From Chimonanthus salicifolius (Eukaryota > Streptophyta > Magnoliopsida > Laurales > Calycanthaceae): 64,000 bases of DNA. The stretch's first letter is position 1, and each line of letters begins with the position of its first letter. The notes beneath the pieces were generated by a model. It made no database searches. It saw only the letters and a program-made list of their open reading frames with translations, and was not told the DNA's origin. The position numbers and the translations under genes are program-made. The DNA lies in NCBI GenBank assembly GCA_013350335.1, contig CM023539.1:35760631-35824630 (forward strand). Reading direction: 5' to 3'. Shown here piece by piece: positions 1 to 12,579 of the stretch.

Positions 1-1548
1 CAGGCCATGCTCCGGCTTTCAAAGAAACCTATGAAAGTATGTCAGGCTTTTTGGCCCGTTTAGCCACTGTATGTGTGTATGAGTACACTCGAACTATTTT
101 CCCTTTTTAAAAAAGTATTTTGAAATTAATTAGAAAAATGGGTTATTCGAATTGAAAGTATACATGAACTATAAGTGGATAAAATTTTAGTTCAAAATTT
201 AATTTCTAACCACTTGATGTTATTAACCAAAGTTACCAAGCATCTTTAAAAATCACCAAGACAATGATATATAATAACTTTGACCATTATGACCGAGTGG
301 CTAGAACCGTTGAACTCAAATTTGGTCAATTTGTAGCTCATTATGTTTACTTTCAATTTGAAGAATTGAATTTTTAATAGTCTCAAACGATTGAAATAGA
401 ATGTAGTATTTTTCCAAACGGTTGAGATAATGCTTTAACCTAGCAAAGCCCAATGGTCTTAATGCGGACTCAGACTTCTATATATATAAACCGGACCTAA
501 CCCAATCCATGGCACCCTTAGGTTGAGTTTAGAGTCGGATAGTTAAGATTTCAAATAATTTAAATCAAAGGTTAATTTTTTTAATTAAGATACCATTATA
601 GCTATTTGATAAATATATAACAAAAAGTACATATTGTACACATTGGATTTTATTTTGAATGCTTGGATCTAAATTTAGGACCTTCTGCTTGGGTCGGGCC
701 CCTAAACTACAAGGGCAAGACCAACCCAATTTAGAATTGGGTCTTGGCCAAGTTGACAGGGTTAAAGTTTTGTCCGGTAAGGCAGGACTGGTGGGGGCCA
801 TACCGATCTAAGTTGCAGGTTGCCCCACTACCTCTCAGAGTGCGGACCTACTAGGATTGGGAAAACCGTCGAAATGAGTGGGAAGTCAAACGATCCAAAG
901 TCCAAACCATAGAGGGCCCTCGCACGGAAAATACAACCACTTCTCATATTCAACAGGAAAAAGAAAAATAAATCATTGGATGACTATAATTTCATAATTT
1001 GGGAATCTTTTATTAGTCGATCATCCACCTTGGGTCCCACCCCATATGTGGCTAGAATCACTGTACGACGGACCGCACTGATAATTCCTGTCAGCTTCAA
1101 TTTAACAAAGTTCTTGGTTAAAAATTAGAAATTCATTAATCCGTGAGGATTGGCTTAACAGTAAAGTGAGGGTTAGCTGAACAGTCAAAAACTCGCATGA
1201 GATAGGGTATTTCATTCAAGTCACTTTTAGCGACACTCTCCGTGTTTGTTAGCGAGTGTTTATGTATAGAGAGATTTATACATATCCAGAGAATTAGTTG
1301 TTCTAATATACCCAGACAACTTTGGTCCTAAAAAGAATTAGAAACTCATTTTTTTAAAATAAATTGACAAAATTTTCATAAAATATGAATAAATAGGGTA
1401 TTTTTAAGATAACCTACATTTTCATTTTCAAAGGAAACAAAAAGAGAAGAATTTTTGTAAAAAAAAAAAAAAAAGCAAAAAATCCCAAAAACAACAAAAT
1501 GAACCAAGTGGTCAGAAAGAAAAAATACATAGAGCAGCGCATCGTTAC
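1..1548. other. Non-coding stretch, presumed first intron of the minus-strand gene
   Basis: AT-rich sequence with no convincing coding segment on either strand. It lies directly 3' (minus sense) of the donor site at the end of the exon at 1549-1750, so it should be intron 1 if the gene is intact. I looked for the next conserved segment of this family (a short stretch rich in lysine and glutamate after the GGRTG motif) and did not find it. A diffuse repeat rich in gggtcgg and gacccaa words lies around 440-800. Confidence 0.5.
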
Positions 1549-1750
1549 CGGTTCTGCCACCGGCTCCCGTTACCAGAACCGTGCTTGGAGGAGAACTGGC
1601 TGCTGCTACAACCACCATTCGCTTCTGTAACGGCGAAAGGCGACGAAGCGGAACCGCAAATGTCGGTGACGAACCGGAATATCGGCGGCTGCAGAAAATG
1701 GTCGGAGGAGGGAAAGAAGAAAACTGAGAGACACGTGTCGCTATCTCCAT
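1549..1750 (-). CDS. First coding exon of a chloroplast NAD(P)-binding Rossmann protein (At2g37660/At5g02240-like), partial
   Basis: The exon encodes 67 residues plus one base of the next codon. Residues 1-50 look like a chloroplast transit peptide: rich in Ser, Pro and Arg, almost no acidic residues, ending in an alanine/valine run. Residues 57-67 read STVLVTGAGGRT, and the split glycine codon completes the TGAGGRTG loop, the dinucleotide-binding motif of atypical short-chain dehydrogenases such as Arabidopsis At5g02240 and At2g37660. The open frame runs on to 1376, but those residues are unlike the family, and a good splice donor (accg|gtaacg, donor bases 1548-1547) sits exactly where the motif ends. 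The start is the only in-frame Met preceding a plausible transit peptide. The remaining four fifths of the family protein (usually about 250-330 residues) is not in the window: either intron 1 exceeds 1.5 kb or this is an orphaned 5' end. The reaction of this family is not firmly established. Confidence 0.72.
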
Positions 1751-2077
1751 TAACTCTCAAAATCCAGATAAGCCAATCGTTCAAAAAAAAAATTCTCAGA
1801 TAAGAAGTTGTGAGTTGTGACAAGTGAAAGATGGTAATAATTTTATTAAATAATAAGAGGACTTGAATGTGCTCGATCGAAGATCTGCAGGAAAAGTTCG
1901 AGTTTGATTTCCGTACGAGAGAACCGTTAAATCTGGTCGTTAATCTGAAGGAATTCGAGATATTCGAATTTCGAAGTATATCTATTTAGAAAACGATAGT
2001 ATTGGGATTCGAACTTTCGATTAAATTTAAAAATACTCTTAATTTGAATATCTAATTTTGTAATACTTGTGATATTA

Positions 2078-2270
2078 TACTTCCTGTATCTCAAATTAGT
2101 TGTCCTATATAAATTTTGAAATTGTCCTAAAATAGTTGTCTCATTTATAATAGATTAGTATAAAATACATTGAAAATAAATGAGATAACATGAAGTGCTG
2201 ATTTTATATAGAAAGTTAAAAAAAATACAAATATTTTAAATGAAATAACTAAAATAGGATGAAAAGAGTA
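2078..2270. mobile_element. Stowaway-like MITE, diverged copy
   Basis: An element of about 190 bp is flanked by TA on both sides (2078-2079 and 2269-2270). Its left end (cttcctgtatctcaaattag) is the imperfect inverse of its right end (ctaaaataggatgaaaag), and both contain the agttgtc/gaaataact inner word. TA target duplication plus these termini fit Tc1/Mariner-type (Stowaway) MITEs. The interior matches the element at 2567-2732. Confidence 0.55.
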
Positions 2271-2566
2271 TTTTTTAAGAGTAATGCTCAACTCTTGTGT
2301 ATTTTAATTAATATTATATATTTGTATAAAATTCACATTATTAAGAAAGTGTTAAGAAAAGATAAACAAAATACATAAGTTTACATGGGTATGTATTTTT
2401 TTCATCCATTTGACTTCGTTTTCTGCATTCACACTATTTTAACTCCTTTTAAATTAAGATTTCAGCACATTTTTTTACTTTTTAAATAAAATTTGTAAGT
2501 TATCAAATTGACTGATAATACAAATTTTAAGTAAAATAAAATATTCTAAAAGAACAAAATATTATA

Positions 2567-2732
2567 TTCTCTCTGTCCCAATTTAGTTGTCAGATAGATG
2601 TCCTATTTATATTAGAGTAGCAAAAAGTGTGTTGAAAATAGATGAGATCATATGGAGTGTTAGCCTTATATAGAGAGTTTTTAAAAAAATACAAATGTTT
2701 CAAATTAGACAACTAAAATGGGATGGAGAGAG
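2567..2732. mobile_element. Stowaway-like MITE, better preserved copy
   Basis: The left end reads ctctctgtcccaatttag and continues agttgtc. The right end, gacaactaaaatgggatgg followed by agagag, is its inverse, and TA follows at 2733-2734. Terminal sequences of the tctgtccca type are characteristic of plant Stowaway elements. The interior shares long stretches with the element at 2078-2270, so both belong to one family. Confidence 0.62.
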
Positions 2733-2739
2733 TACTAGT

Positions 2740-3590
2740 CAAAAAAGTTATCTTAAAGTATAAACCACTTTTTGAAGATAAAGACTTAAATTGTTTAAAG
2801 ATAAATTTTTAAAGTGTATGAATTCTCAGATTAAAAACTTTGTAAAAATAATCTTATGATCAACTTTACTTTTGGAGACATCGGGAGAGAAAAATAGATA
2901 ATAAGTATAATTTTTTTAATTTAAAATATTTATTAAATAAACCATTGTGTGATTTGAGTTATCATTCCAAGCAAATAATTTTTTTTGCTATATATAGATA
3001 AAAAAAAAGAAGTTCACCCAACCATCAATCTAACCTAAACCCATGGGGCATAAGTCTCATATTCATAGAGCATTTATTAGGTTAATACAAACTTACTTCA
3101 AAAATGGGTGGGGCTTGAGTTAACTCCTTAGGTCAAAACATGGGTGAATCTATTTGAACTAATAAATGGATAAGAAGTCAGTATTGTTTAGTTGGGGTCA
3201 ACTAATGAAGACATTTGATTCATTTGAAAACATTACAACACTTTGAGGACATATTAAGAGTTCTTCTCTAAAACATTGTGGACAATGGAATAGAAAATGT
3301 TGATTTAAATGTTTGAACTAGTTGTGAATTTGAAGAAAAAAAAAGGATGGAAAGTGTGACCTATATTACAAATGTAGAGGATTAGAAGAAAGGCAACTAA
3401 AGGCATAGAGAATGGGGAAAGAGAAACAAAGCAATATAGAAATCAAAATAATAGAACTTTGAGAAGAGTTGTCATCCAATCCTAAGACACTTTGGTCCTT
3501 GCTTACACCCCATTTGTCCTCCTTGACAATGGAGTTGACCATCATTATCTACTAAGTGGGTGAAAAGAATGGACACAAAGGGAGAAGACA
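2740..3590. other. AT-rich intergenic stretch, nothing recognised
   Basis: No open frame with a recognisable product, no tRNA-like structure and no repeat beyond short A/T runs. Confidence 0.5.
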
Positions 3591-3725
3591 GAAAGATAGA
3601 ACTAAAAAGCCTTAACCAAATTTCTTTCATAGAGAGAAGAATATAGAAGTACAAGCAGAAAGATAGAATTAAAAAGCTTTAATCAAATTTCTTTCATCAA
3701 GAGAAGAATATAAGAGGTACAAGCA
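3591..3725. repeat. Tandem duplication, 2 x about 67 bp
   Basis: A unit starting gaaagatagaa and ending acaagca occurs twice head to tail (3591-3657 and 3658-3725), differing by a handful of substitutions and one indel. No coding function is visible. Confidence 0.8.
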
Positions 3726-4065
3726 ATACAAAACAACACAAATATCAATTTTTTCCTCAGATTATTAGAACCCCTTGCTATGATTGACTATAGGAGATAA
3801 AAAAAAACTTATGCTAAAGAAATCTCTTTAAAAAAAACCATTCAACATAAAAATATATGGAATAACATGTGCAAATCCTAAGCATGATTTAAAATTTGAA
3901 AACTCATACTCCACTCGAAATTTTATCAAGTCAAATGATTTGGGAGCGTTGTTTGATTCAACTAATAAGAACTCAATAAAACTAATTGAGTTATTCGATT
4001 TGAAATTTTATCAAATTGAGTCAACTTACAATAACTCGTTTTGAGTTTTTTCAAATTTTTAAAGT

Positions 4066-4389
4066 ATGATCTTAACAAATATCAATGGTAGAATCCATAA
4101 TATGAAAAAGGGACTATCTGCGGGTTTGGAGGTTTCCTTTAATCATATTAGTCGTACAGCAAATAGAGTGGCAGATTTTTTTTTGCTAAAAACGGCGTTG
4201 ATGGGCCGAGTTCAGGCATTCTTCTTTTGTAGTATATTTTTTGTATAGCTGTGATTTAGTTTTTGTTGTCTTTTCCTCCTCTTTGGCTTAATCCTTGTAC
4301 ATGTTTTGTAACTTTTTCTTGTTCTCTTTTTGTACTTTTCTTGCTCTTTTCTTTCTTAATGAATCTCTTTTTTACCGCTCAAAAAAAAT
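4066..4389 (+). mobile_element. L1-type LINE, 3' fragment (RNase H end and 3' UTR)
   Basis: The translated segment contains the C-terminal RNase H signature of plant L1 elements, HISRTANRVADF followed by a frame-damaged LAK-like motif (a T run has expanded in the codons after ADF). It is followed by a T-rich 3' UTR ending in an aatgaatctc word and a short poly(A) at about 4381-4388, the usual layout of a plant LINE 3' end. The element is heavily 5'-truncated and not functional. Confidence 0.65.
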
Positions 4390-4959
4390 ATGAAAATGTG
4401 CTGCACCAAATCAACACTTAAGTGTTGTACAACAACCCACTAAAAGATCTCTCTCTCAAAATTTCATCAAAAAGGAAATCAAACTAAAGAATTCTCTCTC
4501 TCCAAATATTACTGCTTATTGAATGTAAAAAAAAAAGGATTTTACAAGGATTACCACAACCAGATCTTCTCTCTCAAACACATTGGCTAGACAGTACAGC
4601 TACTAAAACGAATTCCTAAAGATAGCTAAAGAGTGGAAATTTTTCACCTTTGCAAGCCCTATTTTTCAGGTCCATGTAGACTAGGTCCCAAACTCATTTT
4701 TGTGAGAATTTCATATCGACCATAGCCCAATGGTTTAGGCCAATTTAAATACATTTTTTTACCATTAAATGCTTTTAAAATTGGGTAACTTTAAAGGCAC
4801 ATTTGTAGGTTTCCTTACAAAATGAATGTTAATGAAAACTGGATTCTGATGAAAAACTCTTGGGAAAGTGGCTCGGTAGAAAATTATTTTCTCATATAAA
4901 AATTTTCCTATGCTTGTTTGCCACTAACTTAGATAAGGAGAACTTGGTTGATAAATGGG

Positions 4960-5495
4960 CCAAGTTAAGGCTGCAACTCTAGTGGGTCAGGCTAGGTATT
5001 GAGTTTTCTTGAGCCTGGCCCCAGTTGTAATTAAAGGGTTATAACCCGGGCCGATTTAGGATTAACCCAAATTAGTCAAAGTTGAGCCCAACCCAAGTTT
5101 TATTTATACACCTGAGTTCAATCTCGAAACGCAGCTGCATGCTCATTTATCTAGGATCAGCTTATTTAGGCCTAAAACACAAATCTTTTGCATTATTCTA
5201 TTAAAATATAAATTCCAAATAAAATATAAATTACATTTTATATAGAATTTATATGTACAAAATATTAATTAAAAAATAGATTTTATAAGTTATTGCTCAA
5301 ATTTGGGCTTTTCGAACCACAATCAAGCCTTCATGTATCATAAGTGATTCAAGCTAAATTCTAATATGGATATAATATTTTAAGCCAAAAAATGAGTTCG
5401 ACCCAAGATAGGTCAAATTGTACCTGAATTTTTCAAAATTTTCTCATGCAGGATTGGTTAAACTCGACCCAAGTTGCATCCCTAAGTCAAGTTGG
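4960..5495. repeat. Possible hAT-like non-autonomous element rich in gggt/accc words
   Basis: The segment opens with aaggctgcaactctagtggg and closes with gacccaagttgcatccctaa, which are imperfect inverses of each other. Between them are repeated words such as cccaacccaag and gacccaag. Sequences of this kind are dispersed in many plant genomes as small DNA elements. I could not define a target duplication. Confidence 0.3.
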
Positions 5496-5614
5496 GTTTA
5501 ATTAACTCACTTAATAAATGAGACGAGATTGGTGGCTATTACATTGGATCTACCATTAATATATGAGCCAAGTTGGTCAATTAATAAAAGAGTTATCTTA
5601 GTTGTGGGTGAGCT

Positions 5615-8600
5615 TGTAACACTCCGACCCGGAGGTGGGCCCAAAACGCTACTAAATTTTATTTATTTTTAAATGTTACACATGCTCTTTACATATGGAC
5701 TCAAACATATACCATATGTCTATCCTTTTAAAAGCTTGCATCATACAAACAAATATTTCCATCATAAAAAGGGTAATCTCATTTATAACAGAGTTACTAG
5801 CAGTAATATAGTGGTTCATACATGATTACAAAACGGGTACCACAAGAGGTACTCTACAAAACATGGTTCAAAGAACCAACAGACAAAATAAATGAAAATC
5901 CCATCCATTCGACTCCAAGAAACTGCAACAGCTTATCCATCCTTAAGCTTGAAATGGAGGTTCCTTTTCCTCGGGTACATCTCCTGAAATGTGAGTGGTG
6001 TGAGCTAACCAGCCCAGTGAAAAGAATATAACAATGCAGTGTAATAATTATCAGGTTAGCCAAAATCAATATTTTCATCATAATATGTTTGTCATGCCAA
6101 AATATCAATCATTCTCATATTACTGGTGATATCCAACGCAACACCTAGACACTACACTGACTATAAGCATTAAGTCCCGACATGGTCAAAATGTAGAATC
6201 TTGTAAGTACATCTCCGACACACTTGGGCTGGTACTGACACACCTGGGCCAGTAACTAACACACCTGGGCTAGTAGACACAAACCGACACACCTGGGCCG
6301 ATAATAGTTCAGTAGTTAAGGATACGAGGAAGCAGTATAACTCATAAGCATTTCATTATCATAATCATAATATATGATAAACATCATAAATATCAATAAG
6401 CATTTTTCATAATAGCGCACAAATTCTAGGCATATAAGTGGGTTCATCAAGTCTGATCCTTGAAACCACTTATTGCACTAGTTTCTCTTAATCTGATTTA
6501 CTCATACTGTAATGTTAAGTCTCCTCACCGTATGGACAACAAACGAAGATTTGAGGCTCAAATCTGACGTTGTACGTGCCCCTCTTAATTCATTCCTGTC
6601 ACCAATCATCCACAACCAAGTAGGTTTTCCTACCTCTTTGAAGTGCCAAGTGATTACTTAATGTATAATTGAATAATAAGTTGATTTGAATGCACGATTT
6701 GATGAGAATTTGGTAAAGCGTAGTTTTGAACACAATGTATCTATTTATTGTCAAATGTATTTGATTTATCATTGCATAGACATGAAACTTATGCATTTGC
6801 ATGGGATGGGAAAGCATGAGACCGAGGTAAAGGGACAACGTACTTTACCTGGAAACATTTAGACATGTATGAAATGTTTAACCATTGTATATGGCTGCGT
6901 CCATGGGTTACAAAAATTATGGCATACTAATTGGGCAGAAAGCTCCATAGTGAGAAGAAGTCTCGAAACCTGCGCAGGAGTATGGGTGTGTAGCACTCCC
7001 CAGGTAGTCTTGGTTAAATGCTAGTATTGGGTAGTAGCTCTCAACTTGTGCCTCAGGAAAGTTATAGAAAAAAAATGACCAAATGTTCATAACCATTGTA
7101 TGAGAACGAAATTTTGATCAATGCATGGGGCATGAGAAGGGCGTGCATCAATTCATGTCACCATGGCATAGTACATCATGATGATTTCTAAGTGTTTTAA
7201 AGATATTTATGATTCTGATTTGTACGAGATGATTATGAAATGTACTTGAATGCTTTCTTAGAATGAGTTATGAGATGGTTTTGAAATGTGAGACGGGGTA
7301 TGATTTTCAAATGAGATGTATATTACTAAATTACATATATTTTGTTTTCTATATATATTACATCACATGTTCGTACCCATTTGATGAGAATTCCTACTGG
7401 ACATTGACTATGCCCATAAATCTTTCTCCTTTTTATAAATTGGTGCAGGAAAAGAAAAAGGCAATGAGACCGGACCGAGCAGTAGTCAAGCACGATTGGA
7501 AATGAAAGCAAAAGAAAGAGTTAAGAGAGTCATACATTTTGATATTTTGGAGATAGAAGACGATATTATTCTTTTTGCCTATATTTTGAGAGCATGTAAT
7601 TTTTGTAGGAGTTATATGAATGAAAATATGATCATTGATGTATAAACTCCTAGAGGATGATGTTAGACTTGTTATTTGACATTTAGCTTATATGGAATTC
7701 CTTATAATTTGCTTTGGATTGAGAATGGTAATTTTTCAAATGTATCAAATATTATGTATATACTTCTAAAGGTTTTATGTTAGTTTGTTGCAAAAGTTAA
7801 AATGGACCATGTCCATGCGCACACACTAGTGGGCCAGTCGTGGGTCGGGTCTTCGGACTCGGACTTGACTTGCATCGTGGCGCTCTCCCCTCTCTTCCCA
7901 TCTAGATATTCTTAAATATTCATTCTGATAATAAAGGGAGAGGGAGGGGCTCTACATGTTTTGAGTTTCAGATACGGTGTAAACTCAATGCATTTGCTGG
8001 GTTTAAATAGTGATGAGGGACATAGAATGCTAGGCACGCAAATGGCATGGAGTCTGTCCACGTAAATCTATAAGCTACGTTGGTAGCTTCCGTGAATCAC
8101 CCATGATTCACCACTTACACAGCAGCTTTGCATGGGTTGGTATATTTTATTATTATATTTTTATCTACTTTAAGCCCATCTTCACTAGTTAGGCATTAAA
8201 GGGGTTTAATTAATTTAATCACACCGGTCCAAAGTGCCGGGTTTTTAAAATCATGAACATTGTAAAAATTTAGAGAAAAATATATTTCAAAAACCTGTCG
8301 ATCTTGACAAGAACGACCTTTAAGCAAATTTTCATAAAATGAACACTATTTATTTAAATGATCTAAAAAAAATTATTTTGAAAATATAAACATACAAAAT
8401 GATTGCTTAAGACACAGATTAAACACCAGGTATTTTCTTATAATTTCCTGAATCCTATAATTATTTTATAAGTAGGGACCTCTCAGGGTCACATTTGATT
8501 ACAATTTTGAAAATAAAAAAAACAAATTAAACTATCTAATAAATTCGGAATTAAAAATCATTAGAAGTGTGTAAATTTGAAAGTCTAATTAATTTAAATC

Positions 8601-8836
8601 AGATATTTTTTCAAATAAACAAGTATTAATATCATTAATAAATGAAATTATGGAAAATTATAATTTTATCCTTTCAACTTTAATGAGTTGGATTCACGAG
8701 CTACCGAGCGCAGATTGAGCCAATCTTAGAATTTTTAAAAAGCCCAATCCGTAGTCTTCATTATTAACAAATCACAAAACATGATTATTTGCACGCAATC
8801 ACACAATTAAATATAATTTTGAGTTAGGGTATTACA
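5615..8836 (+). mobile_element. Possible solo LTR (Ty3-type) of about 3.2 kb
   Basis: The segment begins tgtaacactccgacccg and ends gggtattaca, i.e. TG...CA ends with the tgtaayacycc terminal inverse typical of many plant Ty3 LTRs. Inside are low-complexity blocks often seen in long Ty3 LTRs, including short direct repeats of cacacctgggc at 6219-6300. There is no gag-pol coding sequence and no second LTR. No 5-bp target duplication is evident (gagct on the left, atgtc on the right), so the boundaries are uncertain. Confidence 0.42.
6219..6300. repeat. Short direct repeats of a cacctgggc word
   Basis: The word gacacacctgggc or a close variant recurs four times, spaced about 20-25 bp apart, within the putative LTR. 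Confidence 0.7.
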
Positions 8837-9882
8837 ATGTCAATCCATTATGGGTCAAGTCGGGTGTACATAAGATAGAAGTGTTTAAGATTTATTTGCT
8901 TAAGCCCCTGAACGTCTGTTTTATAATTTTTTTCAAAAAAACATTTCTCCATGGATCATGATGAGAAAAAAAAATTTAGTACTTTTCTAAGAAATTTTGG
9001 CTGTAGCAATCTACATTCTAATCTATGTAAACAAATATGGAAAAATCGCACTTTCCGAAAAAAATTGTGCAAACAGACGTACCTCAAGAGTATCTAATTT
9101 CCATAATAATTAAGAGCTACACTTGAATTGTGGTCTTCAAACTCTTAAGGATGCGCTACTTGAGTCTCCCTCACTTGAATAAAACGTGGTCTCTCGTTTC
9201 TTTCTTGTCATGCTTCCATGAAGAAAGATGCAGCACATGAGTAGCTTTTCAAGTGGTGCTCGACCTTGTGATGCGGAGCATAATACATACCAGTTTTTGT
9301 TTAGTAATTTTTTTTTTTATTTAATTAGGAATAGTTTAGTAATAGTTTTTATTTTTTTTTTAAATTAATAAGGAAAGCATTATATAAGTTATAGCTTCTT
9401 TGAGGCATTCGAACAATTGGATGAATAAGAATTTGAGAAAGTTTTCGTAAATACTAGTGAGTGGTGCGACTAATCTTTGGAAGTGATTCCTTGGCGTGAG
9501 GCCACCATACCTTCTACTTCATGTACTTCTCTTCATCTTCTATCTCTCTTTTCTTCTCCTTCCACATCCTCTTGTTTTCTTTTGATTTCTCAAACCCAAA
9601 TCCTCCTAGATTTGCGTGGATACCCACTTCCAGACTTCCGCTTCCTTCATCACTGCATCCCAAGCCTTCGCCCTGCCTCTATAACCCTCCTGGTCCTTCG
9701 CCATAACTCCATACCCTTCTTCAAACCTTCTGCCACTATCCTGTAGCCCTTCCTTGTTGTTGTTGGCCATTCTTTTACCTAGATAAAGTTTCGCCACCAT
9801 CTATATTGCCCAGTTGCCTTGGTGCCATCTTCTAACTCCATCCCTTCCCTTGGCCGAACCTCCTAGAGGGCCCTTTGGCCTT
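8837..9882. other. Intergenic stretch without a recognised gene
   Basis: Long T runs at about 9309 and 9351, then a pyrimidine-rich stretch from about 9520. The short open frames here have no recognisable domain and look like by-products of base composition. Confidence 0.5.
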
Positions 9883-10036
9883 GCCACATCCCTCCTCCTT
9901 GTTTTCCCTCTTTCGCATTGAAGCCCTAAGCCATGCTGCATCCCTCCTCCTTGTTTTCCCTAAATCTCATTGAAGCCCTAAGCCAAGCCACATCCTTCCT
10001 CCCTGTGTTCTCTCTTTCGCATTGAAGCACTAAGCC
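9883..10036. repeat. Three tandem copies of a unit of about 50 bp
   Basis: The unit, built around cacatccctcctccttg and cattgaagccctaagcc, is repeated three times with substitutions and small indels. It has no convincing open frame and no known function. Confidence 0.75.
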
Positions 10037-11290
10037 AATTTTCGTTGAACCATTTTCTTTTAATTCCATTCGTACCCTTTTCCTTTGAAACCCACTATCC
10101 CATGTGCCTTTATTTCTCCCATCTTATAACCCACGTGCCATACAACTCATTTAACACTTTGGGCTATTCCATTTAAAATGAGATAAGCCTTCCATCCTTT
10201 TATTTAATTCTCATGTAATTGTTCACATTATATTCTGAGGATATTTACATGATTATGTGTAGCAATTCTTATATTAATTAATTGTAAATATTAATTAGAA
10301 TTTAATTTCAGCCCATTTAAATAGGTTACATTATTTTCATTCCATTTTAATTTTTAGGGAACCGCATTAAGACATTTAGAGTTAGCCTATCTCTTATCTT
10401 GCATCACCTAACCCTCTATGATGGTGGTTCTGACATTGGCCAAAGTTTCATCTTTTATCCATACTTTTTGAAGGTGATTGTATTTGTCTTTGGCTCAATC
10501 ATTGCACCTCTATCTTCATTTGTACCGCATCACACCAAGCTTGATCTTTTTACAACCACCAATCAAATATTTCACCAAACATTTATGTCAAATTACAATT
10601 CATCACTTTTCATAACCAATTAAATGTGATATGGATGATGATCTTTTTTACCTTCAACCTAAATTGCTAGTACTCCTACCATTTATCCACATTTTGCATC
10701 CCTCTTCATAGATTGTACATTTTGTTCAAAATACTATTACTTTTAAGCTATTTTTTTTCATCTACATCGTTCACCTGTTACTTTTTGACTTGCCTCACAA
10801 GTTGTTAACCTCAATTTTCTTCTTAATGGGATCAATTTCAATAGATATAGGTTCACATTTGTCTTCAACCACCTCTTTTATGTCTTCTACAGGGTTTGTT
10901 TACAAAATGTTTTCAACCACTTGTTTTTATTTTTCAGCATTACTTGATTTTATTTTCAAATGGTCCAAATTTTTTTTTTTTTTTGAAATTTTGAAGCCCA
11001 ATTATCCTTTATCCAAATCCAACTTGTATTGAGGTGGATTTTAGTAGGTTCTATGCTTAGGTACCACTCTTCTCATTCTCCAATTCTAACTAAACAAAAT
11101 CAATTTTTGATCATATTGTTTAATTGTATTTCAAACTATGTCTCTAATGGATAAGTTGAATGGCCTGATTTAATCCCTACATGTCAATGACAAGAGGTGT
11201 CTAAAGAAGTCATAATCAAACCTTTGTTTTCCAAATCATCATCATCAAAGTCTCAATGAAAATATCCAAATCACTCACTTTGGAGATTGA
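10037..11290. other. AT-rich stretch, possibly the interior of a decayed minus-strand Copia element
   Basis: No recognisable coding domain. It lies downstream (minus sense) of the primer-binding-site-like sequence at 11299-11312, so it could be eroded retroelement interior, but no gag or pol motif survives. Confidence 0.35.
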
Positions 11291-11298
11291 AACTACTC

Positions 11299-11600
11299 TG
11301 ATATCAAATGATGTTATTGGGATCCAAAAGATCTATAGGTTAAAAACAATCTAACCAGAAAAATAATACCCAAAATATACTCAACATAAAGTCACAGAAT
11401 AAGATCCACTAACGTCCATCACCAAACATGAAATCATATCTAATTTAATTATACCAATGCAGTTAATTAAAATCGAAAGGTTAGCTCTAACATATCTGAC
11501 TCAAATTTTCAATTGATGAATCAAAATATTTCACCAATAATTTTTTAAGCAATCATCAAATCAAATATATCCATCACCAATAAATTGCAGCGCTATCCAA
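11299..11600 (-). mobile_element. Copia-like LTR end with primer-binding-site remnant
   Basis: On the minus strand, tgatatcagag at 11302-11312 resembles the initiator-Met-tRNA primer-binding site of Ty1/Copia elements (tggtatcagag) with one change. It follows a few bases after an LTR-like end, ggatcccaataaca, whose plus-strand inverse starts with TG at 11317. The far LTR boundary is not clear. Confidence 0.38.
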
Positions 11601-11694
11601 AACTAGCACTTAAATTATGTTACTAGCACATGTGCTTGTTACTGGCACATGTTTTTTCTTTTATATATATTATTTTATATTTTAAATAAGATAT

Positions 11695-11765
11695 AAAAGT
11701 CATTGTCATTAAGTGGTAAAGATATTCATTTTTCATGTAACATGGGTTCAATTCTTGTTGATGGT
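11695..11765 (+). other. tRNA-like segment, possible SINE head
   Basis: cattaagtggtaaagat resembles a Pol III A box region, and gggttcaattct, about 35 bases further on, resembles a B box. A long T run follows. I could not fold a convincing cloverleaf, so this is at best a decayed tRNA-derived element. Confidence 0.22.
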
Positions 11766-11839
11766 TTTTTTTTTTTTTTTTTGTACAATTTTTTCAAATT
11801 TTTGAAAAAATTGAGTAAATAACTAAAAGTTGTTTTTTT

Positions 11840-12140
11840 TTTTTTTTTGAGTTTGACCCAAATAAACGGGCTTGGGCAAAATAAATTTTGTTCGACGGGT
11901 CAAGCTTAGACTTTTAAACATAGTTAAGTATGAGTTCGACAGGCTTCAATAAACTTTAAGTAAAAGCTTGAGCCTAAATCCAACTTAAATAAACGAGCTT
12001 CCAAAAAGTTTTTTGTTCGACAGACTGAGTTTGAGTTTTTACTTAAAGGCCTTTTATTTAGGTCGAGCTCGATTTGTCGGACAAAAATCTTTATTGAAAT
12101 CCATTTATTTAGGTTGTAGTTGAGTCGGAGTTTTTTCCTA
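11840..12140. repeat. Dispersed repeat rich in gagctt/aagctc and ataaacgag words
   Basis: Phrases such as ataaacgagctt, gttcgacgggt and tttatttaggtcgagctc recur in both orientations. Repeats of this style are common in plant genomes. No termini could be defined. Confidence 0.35.
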
Positions 12141-12488
12141 ATATGCACTCAAGATCGATATATGTGCTAGTAGCACAATTTATGTGGTAGTTTGGGATGG
12201 TGGTACAATTTATGCACTTGTAACACAATTCATCTACTGGTAAGACCATTTATGCATCAGAAGTTAGCACATTTAAAAATGAAATTTCAATTTGCACTAA
12301 CGAATGAGGGTTTTTTCATTAAAAAAATGTCTTATTAAGCGTATGAAACAGTCAAAATTAAAATTTTCAAAATATTATCATAAAAAAATTCAATAAAAAT
12401 AAATAAGACTCACGTATGGAGCAATTGAAAAAGTGAGTTGATTTTAGTTAAAAGGTTCTTCATGGCTCAATTACTCCAATTCACGTTG

Positions 12489-12494
12489 CACGTG
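12489..12494 (+). promoter_or_regulatory. G-box (CACGTG) upstream of UFD1
   Basis: A palindromic CACGTG within gcacgtgtcg lies about 100-150 bp upstream of the inferred UFD1 5' UTR. The extended ACGTGTC matches ABRE/G-box sites bound by bZIP and bHLH factors. Function is inferred from motif and position only. Confidence 0.4.
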
Positions 12495-12579
12495 TCGAAT
12501 GCCGAGGCAGACGTTGGAAAACAGGAAAAGGAGGCCTGGCGTGGTGTGGGAGGAGACTGAGATGACTCTTTTATGGTTC

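Noticed and set aside
1585..1803. Plus-strand open frame opposite the chloroplast-protein exon
   Set aside because: It is the shadow of the better supported minus-strand exon, which has a transit peptide, a cofactor motif and a splice donor.
9477..9800. Open frames of 60-90 codons on both strands in the pyrimidine-rich stretch
   Set aside because: They follow from biased composition with few stops; no conserved motif or splice context.
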